Of a stretch of DNA of 64,000 nt, positions 1-7,214 are shown piece after piece. The notes beneath the pieces are model-generated. The model was given only the letters and a program-made list of their open reading frames with translations, ran no database searches and had not been told where the DNA came from. Source of the DNA: Actinoplanes sp. KI2 (GTDB lineage Bacteria; Actinomycetota; Actinomycetes; Mycobacteriales; Micromonosporaceae); contig NZ_JAOSZE010000008.1 in NCBI RefSeq assembly GCF_025630775.1, positions 184,708 to 248,707 on the forward strand, read 5' to 3'. The position numbers and the translations under genes were made by a program. Within the stretch, counting starts at the first letter, position 1. Each line of letters starts with the position of its first letter.

Positions 1-1
1 C

Positions 2-526
2 GTCGACGCGGCCATCGACGTCGTCGCCCGGTACGGCGTGGCCGGGACCACGATGCGCCGGATCGCGGCCGAGGCCGACGTGCCGCTCGGCTCCCTCACG
101 TACCACTTCGCGGGTCTGGACGACCTGCTCGCGCAGGCCTTTCAGCGGCATGCCGAGCGGATGTCGCCGCTCTACGAGGCGCATTTCCACGGCGTACGGG
201 ATCGGGAAGGTTTTATCGACGCCGTCACCGACCTGATCCACGGCGACGCGGGGGCGGACCCGGGGGAGTGGGCCGTGGCGTACGAGCTGTATCTGGCCGC
301 GCTGCGCGACCCTAGGCTCCGGACCGTGACCGAGGCCTGGATGCGCCGGTCACGCGCGGTGCTGGAGCGTTTCGTGGATCCGGTGACGGCCCGCGGCGTC
401 GACGCGATGATCGAGGGGATGGTCATGCACCTCACCCTCTCCACCGCCACCTTCGACCGCGCCGACACGCGCGCTATCGTCGCCCGGCTGCTGGCGGACA
501 CCGACGGTCCCGCTCTGCCCCGGTAG
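2..526 (+). CDS. TetR-family regulator, 5' end outside window
   Basis: The reading frame is already open at base 2, so the true start lies upstream of the window; a GTG at 38 falls inside the DNA-binding domain and is unlikely to be the start. The visible N-terminal part reads as a TetR helix-turn-helix (TTMRRIAAEADV, then the recognition-helix pattern GSLTYHFAGLDDLL). The rest is an alpha-helical ligand domain of about 130 residues with no recognisable ligand signature. It stands alone on the plus strand, facing the convergent HAD gene. Target and ligand are unknown. Confidence 0.85.
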   Translation, partial: VDAAIDVVARYGVAGTTMRRIAAEADVPLGSLTYHFAGLDDLLAQAFQRHAERMSPLYEAHFHGVRDREGFIDAVTDLIHGDAGADPGEWAVAYELYLAALRDPRLRTVTEAWMRRSRAVLERFVDPVTARGVDAMIEGMVMHLTLSTATFDRADTRAIVARLLADTDGPALPR

Positions 527-582
527 GCATCGAGAGGGTCATGCGGTTTCAGTCACGATGGATGCTGCTGGCGCGGAACCCT

Positions 583-1284
583 CTAGGTCAGCAGGGCGAC
601 GGCGGCGGCCAGGTCGTCGACCACGGCGGTGGCCGCGGGCTCGTCCGGAGCATCCGCGTACTCGCCGGTGCGGACCCGGATCGAGCGTGCGCCCAGGACG
701 TCCGCGATCGCCACGTCCTTGCCGGGCCGGTCGCCGATCATGACGAGATCCTCCGGAGCGACGCCGAGGAGCCCGGCGGCGTGCTGCAGGCCGCCCGGGT
801 GCGGCTTGCGGGCGGCGCGGCCGCCCAGCTCGTCGGTGATGACCACGGCGGTGAACCAGTCGGCCAGTCCGGTGGCGGCCAGCTTGGCCCGCTGGATCAG
901 CGGGTTGCCGTCGGTCAGGCAGGCCAGCGGGTACCGCTCGCGCAGCCGCGCGAGCGCCGCCGTCACGCCCGGGTAGTGGGGCAGGCGCTTCGGCTGGTAC
1001 GCGGTAAACGCCGCGACCAGGCCCGGAACCAGCTCGCCGGCCCGGTCGGGCGCCAGGCCGTAGGCGGCCAGCGCCCGGTCGATGGTGCCGCCCCGGTCGG
1101 ACCCGGCGATCAGCTGGCGGCGGACCGCGCGGGCCAGCCGGATCGGGTCGAGTCCGACCGCGGCGCCGGCGCGGCCCACCGCTCGGGCCGCGCCGTACAG
1201 GTACGCGGCCTGCGGATAGAGCGTGTCGTCGAGATCGAGGACGACGGCGGCCGGTGGACGGCCGAGCTCGGTCAGATCGCCCAT
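583..1284 (-). CDS. HAD-superfamily phosphatase, last gene of the exosortase operon
   Basis: This 233-aa protein has HAD motif I as VVLDLDDTLY near residues 11-20, motif II around LACLTDGNP, and motif III/IV as KPHP followed by MIGDRPGKDV. It is expected to be a cytoplasmic Mg-dependent phosphomonoesterase. The ATG at 1284 was chosen because it starts just before motif I and overlaps the preceding gene's end by 13 bases, as expected for translational coupling. Because the upstream fusion protein has a UDP-GlcNAc 2-epimerase domain, a sugar-phosphate substrate (for example a ManNAc- or sialic-acid-type phosphate) is possible, but this is inference from position only. Confidence 0.85.
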   Translation of the reverse strand: MGDLTELGRPPAAVVLDLDDTLYPQAAYLYGAARAVGRAGAAVGLDPIRLARAVRRQLIAGSDRGGTIDRALAAYGLAPDRAGELVPGLVAAFTAYQPKRLPHYPGVTAALARLRERYPLACLTDGNPLIQRAKLAATGLADWFTAVVITDELGGRAARKPHPGGLQHAAGLLGVAPEDLVMIGDRPGKDVAIADVLGARSIRVRTGEYADAPDEPAATAVVDDLAAAVALLT

Positions 1285-4200
1285 GGCAGCCGCCCGTCGG
1301 TGTAGTCCGGCTCGTCGAGGGCGAGCAGCGCGTCCATCGACGACTCGGCGAACAGCTGCGCGATCCGGGTTCCGGTGTGGCCATCCCCGTACGGGCACGG
1401 CAACTCCGCAATCCGGGCCAACTCGGCGGCGGAGCTGAGCCGGCGCGCCGTCGCGACCGCCCGGTCAGCCTCGAAGTCCGAGCTGATGCCGGTGAGCACG
1501 GCGGCGCCGGTTTCGACGCCCTCCCAGCGCGGGGTGGAGCGGCGCAGCACCACCACGGGCACGCCCAGGAAGGCCGCCTCCTCCTGGAGTCCGCCGGAGT
1601 CGGTCACCACGATCCGGCTGTGCGCCAGGGCGGGCAGCAGCTCGTCGTACGGAAGGGGGTCCTCACAGACGACGCCGGACAGCGCGGTGAGCCGGTCGAG
1701 CAGGCGGTGCTCGGTCAGGCGCGCCCGGGTGCGCGGGTGGATCGGGAAGCGGACCGGACCGATCGCGGCGAGCCGGCCGATCACGTCGACAAGGCGCTCC
1801 AGCCGAGCCGGGTCGTCGACGTTGGAGGCCCGGTGGGCGGTGACCAGCACGCCTTCGCGGTCGGCGGGCGGCACCGGTTCGATCCCGCGCTCGCGCAGCA
1901 CGTCGACGACCGGGTTGCCGACCACGAAGATCCGTTCCTGGGCGATGCCCTCGCCGGCCAGGAACGCGGCGGCGCGCTCGGTCGGCGCGAAGTGGATCTG
2001 AGCGGTGGTGGCGGCCACCCGGCGGTTGATCTCCTCCAGGCTGCGCGGGTTGAAGCTGCGCAGGCCGGCCTCCAGGTGCGCGAACGGCACGCCGGCGCCG
2101 CGGGCGGCGAGCGCATAGGCCGGCACGGTGTGGGTGTCGCCGAGCGCGAGCACGACGTCGGCCGGGTGTGCCGTGAGCGCCTCGGTGGCACCGGTGACCA
2201 GCGCGGCGAGGCGGCTGGGACCGGCGGCCGGAGTGAGCCGCACGTCGGGGGTCAGCCCGAGCGCGCGCTGGACGTCGGTACTCATCGCGGCGACCTGGTG
2301 TTGACCGGTGTCGACCGTGGTGACGTGGTGGCCGGCCGCGCGGAGCGCGTGCACGACCGGAGCCAGCTTGATCACCTCGGGGCGGGTTCCGAACGGCACC
2401 ATGATCCGGCGGCTGACCGGGCGAGCCTCGACCGTGGCCGGCGCGGTTCGGGCCGCGACGACGGGGGTGGTCACGACTGGCGTGATCGGGGTGGGGATCG
2501 TCACGGCCGGGGTGATCGGGGTGGGGATCGTCACGGCCGGGGTGACTGTCTCCTCGACGGGGTAGAAGACCTCGGCGTAGTGCCGGGCCATCCGCAGGCC
2601 GGCCTGGAACTCCAGGGCCGGAAGCTTCGCGTCCGGCTCCAGGATGCCCTTGACGTACGTGTTGACCACGTCCGCCCCGGCCGCGAGCGTCAGCGGCAGC
2701 CCGCCGGAGAAGCGCGGGTTCACCTCGACGATGGTCACCTCGCCGCTGTCGGCCACGAAACCCTGCACGTTGGCCGGCCCGGTGTGCCGCACCGCGCGCA
2801 GCGTCGCCGCCACCGCCTCGGTCACCGCGTCCGACGTGAACGTGGTGCCCTGCACCGAGATGCCACCCTTGGTCTCGTCCCGCCACCGGGGCACGCAGAC
2901 CACCATCGTGCCGTCCCGGTCGATCAGCGCGTCGGCGGTGAACTCCCGCCCGGTCAGCCGGTTCTGCACGATCGCGCCGGGCACCGCCGCGAGGGCGAGC
3001 GCCAGCTCGTCCGGGTCGTCGACCAGCATGACGTCCCGGCTGCCGCGGCCGCGGGCCGGCTTGACCACCCACGGGCCGGGCACCCGGCTCGCGTCCTGCG
3101 GGGTACTGGCGGTCACCGGGTGCGGCACCCCGGCCGCGTGCAGCGCCTCGGCGAACGCCACCTTGTCGAGACAGACGTCGGCGTGCTCGGGCAGCCAGGT
3201 CTTGGTGCCGAGCTCGGCGAACCGGTCGGCGAGCGGGGTCAGCGCGGCGTACTCCTCGGCAACCGTGCAGACCAGGGCGGCCGGGCGGTGCTCGGCCAGC
3301 ACGGCGAGCACGGCGTCGGCGAACTCGGGCTTGTCGGCGAGGGGCACCACGGCCGCCCGGTTGGCCAGTCGCAGGCCGGCGGCGTCCGGGCTGGCGTCGA
3401 GCGCCAGTACCTCCTCGCCGGCCGCCCGCAGGGCGCGGATCACCGCGACGCCGGCCGGACCGCCGGCCCCGGTCACGGCGATCAGCCGGCCGGTGGCCCG
3501 CGGCTTTTCGGGTGCGCGCATCAGCCAGGCGCGTGCCCACAGGCGCAGGGCGAGCACGTCGGGCGAGTGCAGCGGCTCCCACTGGCGTTCGGCGACCGCG
3601 TCGGCGAGGGCGTCCAACACCATCGGCTCGGTCTCGTACGAGGCGACCGCCAGCAGGGTGGCGGTGTGCACCGACAGGCCCTTCGCGGCCATCCCCCGGA
3701 TGATCTCGGCGCGGCGGGCGGTGCTCTCGTGCCCCACCCGGTAGTCGATGCGCCGCCGCTCACGCTTCTGGGCCAGGCGCTTCGACAGCCCCTTGGGCAG
3801 GACCTTGCGGTGCACCAACGAGGCGACCCGCACCCGCGGCGCCTTCGGCTCGCCCTCGACCGGTACGCGGTGGCCCAGGCCGGGCCGGGCCCAGGCGGCG
3901 GGACGGTCGGCGGTGTGCCGTCCGGAGCGGTCCTGCTCGGCGAGCTGCCTGTCGTACATAGTCATTCCGATCATGATGAGGAGTCCGAAAAGGATGTAAG
4001 CGAAGTTGAGGGTCGCGCCGACCCAGTCGTGGAAGAAGATCAGCGCGTCCACCGCGAAGTAGCGGCCGGCCAGCAGGGACAGCACCAGGCGGACCTGGTT
4101 GGCGACGAGCACGAAGACACTCGCGATGAGCAGACCGGGCAGCGCCTGGGGCCGCTGCCGCAACGCCACGGCCGCGAGCGCGGTGAGCGCCAGGACGCTG

Positions 4201-4499
4201 CTGAGGATGGTGCAGGACCCGGTCAGCTCGGCGACGACCGGCTGCATCCCCGGCCCGAAGACCACGAACGAGTCGCCGAGCGCACCGGAGATCCGATCCA
4301 CGCCGAGGAAGTGGAGGATGTGCGAGGCGAGTGCCACCTCGAAGTGTTGGACGTACCCGACCAGCAGCCGGTAGCCGACCACGCAGCCGACCACCGCGGT
4401 GGCCATCTCGAGCAGCACGAGCCGGCGACGGTGCACCGTCGCGTCGGCGCGCCGGGGACGGGCCTTCCGTTCCAGCCACTTGAGGTCCGGCGCGGTCAC
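1272..4499 (-). CDS. Exosortase / ATP-grasp / UDP-GlcNAc 2-epimerase triple fusion
   Basis: A 1075-aa protein. Residues about 25-182 hold roughly four membrane segments with the exosortase-type triad: Cys96 in GSC, Arg137 in NQVRL and His157 in FFHDW. Residues about 337-645 are an ATP-grasp ligase with a Rossmann-like start (VTGAGGPAG), VVKPARGRGSRDV at 478-490 and the Mg-binding VEVNPRFSGG. A linker with exact TPAVTIPTPI repeats (653-672) leads to a non-hydrolysing UDP-GlcNAc 2-epimerase (about 697-1060: GTRPEVIKLAP, DTGQH, HLEAGLRS, VTDSGGLQEEAA). The usual HRREN-type segment reads HRASN. Residues 210-335 are helical and unrecognised. The GTG at 4499 forms a GTGA overlap with the glycosyltransferase before it. 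Cleavage or attachment of the neighbouring tailed surface protein, combined with making UDP-ManNAc, is inferred. I know of no described protein with this architecture. Confidence 0.85.
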   Translation of the reverse strand: MTAPDLKWLERKARPRRADATVHRRRLVLLEMATAVVGCVVGYRLLVGYVQHFEVALASHILHFLGVDRISGALGDSFVVFGPGMQPVVAELTGSCTILSSVLALTALAAVALRQRPQALPGLLIASVFVLVANQVRLVLSLLAGRYFAVDALIFFHDWVGATLNFAYILFGLLIMIGMTMYDRQLAEQDRSGRHTADRPAAWARPGLGHRVPVEGEPKAPRVRVASLVHRKVLPKGLSKRLAQKRERRRIDYRVGHESTARRAEIIRGMAAKGLSVHTATLLAVASYETEPMVLDALADAVAERQWEPLHSPDVLALRLWARAWLMRAPEKPRATGRLIAVTGAGGPAGVAVIRALRAAGEEVLALDASPDAAGLRLANRAAVVPLADKPEFADAVLAVLAEHRPAALVCTVAEEYAALTPLADRFAELGTKTWLPEHADVCLDKVAFAEALHAAGVPHPVTASTPQDASRVPGPWVVKPARGRGSRDVMLVDDPDELALALAAVPGAIVQNRLTGREFTADALIDRDGTMVVCVPRWRDETKGGISVQGTTFTSDAVTEAVAATLRAVRHTGPANVQGFVADSGEVTIVEVNPRFSGGLPLTLAAGADVVNTYVKGILEPDAKLPALEFQAGLRMARHYAEVFYPVEETVTPAVTIPTPITPAVTIPTPITPVVTTPVVAARTAPATVEARPVSRRIMVPFGTRPEVIKLAPVVHALRAAGHHVTTVDTGQHQVAAMSTDVQRALGLTPDVRLTPAAGPSRLAALVTGATEALTAHPADVVLALGDTHTVPAYALAARGAGVPFAHLEAGLRSFNPRSLEEINRRVAATTAQIHFAPTERAAAFLAGEGIAQERIFVVGNPVVDVLRERGIEPVPPADREGVLVTAHRASNVDDPARLERLVDVIGRLAAIGPVRFPIHPRTRARLTEHRLLDRLTALSGVVCEDPLPYDELLPALAHSRIVVTDSGGLQEEAAFLGVPVVVLRRSTPRWEGVETGAAVLTGISSDFEADRAVATARRLSSAAELARIAELPCPYGDGHTGTRIAQLFAESSMDALLALDEPDYTDGRLPWAI
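2482..2541. repeat. Two exact 30-bp tandem repeats in the fusion linker
   Basis: Positions 2482-2511 and 2512-2541 are identical 30-bp units. On the minus strand each encodes the ten residues TPAVTIPTPI, and a degenerate copy follows (TPVVTTPVV). They lie exactly between the ATP-grasp and epimerase domains, so copy number would change linker length without shifting frame. Confidence 0.9.
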
Positions 4500-5878
4500 G
4501 GGGCCGACTCGAGTTCCGGGGCGTCCGCGACCACCGACGTCGCGCCGGAGCGGGCGGTCTTCGACCAGGTGTACGTGGTTCCGAGCATGCCGTCGAAGTA
4601 CGCCTTCGTGGCGGTCAGGATCGACATGCCGAATGCCGGGATGAAGCCGATCAGCGTCCACACCGCGCGCCGCTCCACCCGGCTCAGCACCAGGCCCACG
4701 GCCAGCTCGCAGAACGGGCCGGCGAACAGCAGCGCGGACAGCGACACGATCTGGATCACCGACGAGTTACCGATGCCGAACGCGTGCAGGGCGATCAGCG
4801 CCAGGCCCAGCCCGCACAGCACCGGGACGTGGTACACCCACAGGAACAGCATCGTCTCGAGCTTCTCCATGACCGACAGGTGCGGCGTACGCACGATCTG
4901 CCGCCAGTAGTCGCGCAGGCACTTCTGATGTCCCCGCGCCCACCGGTACCGCTGCTTCCAGAAGCGCTGCGACGACAGCACCGCCTCCTCGAAGTCGACC
5001 GCCGACGGGTCGTAGCGCACCCGGTAGCCGTCCAGCAGCAGGCGCAGGGTCAGGTCGGTGTCCTCGGTGACGGTGTCCGGGTTCCAGCCGCCCAGCCCTC
5101 GGATCAGTGACGCGCGCACCGCACAGTTCGCCCCGCCGTACGCGGGCAGCTCGAACAGCGCCTGCCGGCCGTACTCGTTGACCAGGTAGCCGGAGAGGTA
5201 GTCGATGAAGATGGTGGAGGCCAGCGTCGACTCGACACCGTTGCGGACCACGCAGCGACCCATCACCGCGCCGACCTTCGGGTCGCGGAAGTGCCGGGAC
5301 AGGCGGCGCAACACGCCCGACTCCGGCTGGTGGTCGGCGTCGAAGATCACCGCGATCTCGGAGTCGGTCAGCGCGAGCGCGTCGTTGAGCGCCCCGGACT
5401 TGCCACCGCCGGCGCCCGGCTCGCGGTGCAACACCAGCAGGCGCGGGTCGGCGGCCGCCCAGGCGTCCAGTCGAGCGCCGGTGCCGTCGGTCGACGCGTC
5501 GTCGACCACCACGACGGTCAGCGCCTCCGCCGGGTAGTCCAGCGACAGCAGCGCCTTGACCATGCCGTCCACCACAAGTTCCTCGTCCTTGCAGGCGACC
5601 AGCACGGCGATCGTCGGGGTGTAGGTCTCCAGCCCGACCAGGGGCGCGTTCACGTCCCGTTCGGCCCACCGGGCGGCGGCCACGGCGAATCCCAGGTGCC
5701 GGAAGAAGAACATCAGGAAGACCACGTTCAACGCGGTCGCCAGCCACCCCAGCGTGCGGTCGACGCCGAACAGCAACAGCGCCGCCACGAGCACCGCGAA
5801 GTGCGTGACCAGGGCGCGCTTGTAGCTGTCGCGCGCCGGGGGGCCATGGCCCGAAGCCGGCTGGGCGACGGCGCTCAT
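4496..5878 (-). CDS. Processive family-2 membrane glycosyltransferase
   Basis: A 460-aa BcsA-like glycosyltransferase. Two N-terminal membrane segments (about 24-66) are followed by a GT-A domain with VVVVDDAST (D126-D127), the DAD metal-binding motif at 180-182, catalytic TED at 271-273 and the QxxRW processivity motif at 309-313. Three to four further membrane segments fill residues 335-435. Such enzymes polymerise a sugar from a nucleotide donor and thread the chain across the membrane. The start at 5878 gives an ATGA overlap with the PIG-L gene, and its stop overlaps the fusion gene. The polymer is unknown; GlcNAc- or ManNAc-containing glycan is a guess from the neighbouring deacetylase and epimerase. 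Confidence 0.9.
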   Translation of the reverse strand: MSAVAQPASGHGPPARDSYKRALVTHFAVLVAALLLFGVDRTLGWLATALNVVFLMFFFRHLGFAVAAARWAERDVNAPLVGLETYTPTIAVLVACKDEELVVDGMVKALLSLDYPAEALTVVVVDDASTDGTGARLDAWAAADPRLLVLHREPGAGGGKSGALNDALALTDSEIAVIFDADHQPESGVLRRLSRHFRDPKVGAVMGRCVVRNGVESTLASTIFIDYLSGYLVNEYGRQALFELPAYGGANCAVRASLIRGLGGWNPDTVTEDTDLTLRLLLDGYRVRYDPSAVDFEEAVLSSQRFWKQRYRWARGHQKCLRDYWRQIVRTPHLSVMEKLETMLFLWVYHVPVLCGLGLALIALHAFGIGNSSVIQIVSLSALLFAGPFCELAVGLVLSRVERRAVWTLIGFIPAFGMSILTATKAYFDGMLGTTYTWSKTARSGATSVVADAPELESAP

Positions 5879-6582
5879 GTCACGGCCCGACTCGGGTACG
5901 CCGTTTCGAAGGCCGGCGCCTCCTCGAACGCCGGCGCCTCGGCACCGACCAGCGGCAGCTGAGGCGGGGGCGACAGGTCCCACACGAAGCGGGACGGGAC
6001 GAAGGCCTCGGCGAACCGGACCCGGGCCTGCGCGCCGAAGTGCCGGGCCGAGGCGGCCACCACCTCGGGCTCGACCATCAGCGAGCTCTCCACCTGGCTT
6101 CGGTGGCAGGCCAGTGCGGCGAGCTTGCGGTCCAGGTGGGCGGAGATGTCGACGTACAGCGACGGCTCGAAGCGAGTGGTGGACGGGCTGCGGTAGTGCA
6201 GCACCCGCCGGGTGTGCCGGGCTGCGGAGATCGTCGCCGCGGCGACCGCCCGGTGGTCCTGGTGCGAGTCGTCGGGTGCGTGCACGTAGACGACGTCGGC
6301 CTCGGTCTGGCGGATCGCGTCCTCGATCAGCCCGATCGTCCCCGAGTCGGGGTGCACCGCGCAGTCCAGCAGATGGCCCCAGATCAGCAGGCAGTCCAGG
6401 CTGCGGGCGGCCGCCTCGGACTCGGCCCGCCGCTCGGTGACCAGTCCGGGACCGTTCTGCCCACCGGTGACCACCAGCATGGTCACCTTGTCGCCGGCCG
6501 CCCGGTGAGCGGCGAGGGCGCCGCCGCAGCCGAGCTCGATGTCGTCGGGGTGCGCTCCGACCGCCAGTACGCTGCGCATCAT
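5875..6582 (-). CDS. PIG-L/LmbE-family N-deacetylase
   Basis: A 235-aa protein with the PIG-L zinc motif AHPDDIELGCGG at residues 10-21 and the second metal and catalytic element PDDSHQDHRAV. Relatives remove the N-acetyl group from GlcNAc-linked lipids or from mycothiol intermediates. Two adjacent ATG codons (6582 and 6579) sit just before the motif; either could be used. The gene starts 5 bases after the surface-protein stop and overlaps the glycosyltransferase start by 4 bases, so it is tightly inside the operon. Likely substrate is a lipid- or nucleotide-linked amino sugar of the same pathway, by position only. The C-terminal 30 residues contain a short APAFEEAPAFET repeat. Confidence 0.85.
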   Translation of the reverse strand: MMRSVLAVGAHPDDIELGCGGALAAHRAAGDKVTMLVVTGGQNGPGLVTERRAESEAAARSLDCLLIWGHLLDCAVHPDSGTIGLIEDAIRQTEADVVYVHAPDDSHQDHRAVAAATISAARHTRRVLHYRSPSTTRFEPSLYVDISAHLDRKLAALACHRSQVESSLMVEPEVVAASARHFGAQARVRFAEAFVPSRFVWDLSPPPQLPLVGAEAPAFEEAPAFETAYPSRAVT

Positions 6583-6587
6583 CGCGG

Positions 6588-7118
6588 TCAGGCCGCCTTC
6601 CGGCGCTTGCGCCACAGCACGATCATGGCCACCACACCGGCGAGCAGCAGCGCGACCACCGGGCCGGCGCCGTTGCCGGCGGCCGGCAGGGTGATGTTGT
6701 TGCCGCAGGACGACTGGTTCCAAGAGGAGCTGGCCGACTGGCCGTCGAGCCGCCAGGTCACCGTGGTGTCCTTGTCGATCCAGTCGGTGGCGAAGGAGGC
6801 CGGGTGGGAGCCCGGCTCGAAGTCCGTGGTCACCGTGGCCGCGGTGCTCTGGGTGCTGCCAACAAATTCAAGGCGATTGTTGGGACCGGCCGGGATCGTG
6901 CTCGTCTGGGAGGCGGTGCTGGTGTAGCCGAAGACCACCCGGAACGTGTCGTCCTTGCCGCTCTTCACCACGCAGTTGGCGGTCGGCGTGACCGAGGAGG
7001 CGGCCGCCGCCGGGCTGGCGGTCAGCGTCACCGCGGCGGTGATGGCCACGACCAGCGCGGCGGCGCCGACCCCGATGAGGCCGGGCCGGCGGCGCCGGGA
7101 CGGAGGCACGAGAGGCAT
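6588..7118 (-). CDS. Secreted protein with C-terminal sorting-type tail; candidate exosortase substrate
   Basis: A 176-aa protein. A basic N-terminus (SRRRRPG) and hydrophobic stretch ending in SPAAAA form a signal peptide (cleavage near residue 40). The mature part is about 105 residues, rich in Ser/Thr, with two cysteines (C49, C138) that could form a disulfide. The C-terminus is tripartite: LPAAG at 144-148, a membrane helix at about 152-169 and a basic tail (RKRRK). This is the general layout of sortase and exosortase sorting signals. ATG 7118 has a GAGGAA ribosome site 7 bases upstream. The gene leads the operon that contains the exosortase fusion, which is why I propose it as the substrate. 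Processing by a conventional class E sortase encoded elsewhere remains possible. Confidence 0.75.
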   Translation of the reverse strand: MPLVPPSRRRRPGLIGVGAAALVVAITAAVTLTASPAAAASSVTPTANCVVKSGKDDTFRVVFGYTSTASQTSTIPAGPNNRLEFVGSTQSTAATVTTDFEPGSHPASFATDWIDKDTTVTWRLDGQSASSSWNQSSCGNNITLPAAGNGAGPVVALLLAGVVAMIVLWRKRRKAA

Positions 7119-7214
7119 GGACGTTCCTCGGCGGTCGGGGGTGTTGACGCCTCTTCGATCGGTCGCTGCCGCCAGCCGCTTGAGTGCCATCCGGTTGCGA
7201 CCTCGGCCACGCCG

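Noticed and set aside
1254..4910. Very long plus-strand open frame (1218 codons) opposite the fusion and glycosyltransferase genes
   Set aside because: Its translation is Arg/Gly/His-rich without domains, while the minus strand gives complete motifs. GC-rich codon bias leaves antisense frames open.
6588..7118. Standard LPxTG sortase A substrate
   Set aside because: The motif is LPAAG, not LPxTG, and no sortase gene is in the window; the adjacent enzyme is exosortase-like. Class E sortase elsewhere cannot be excluded.
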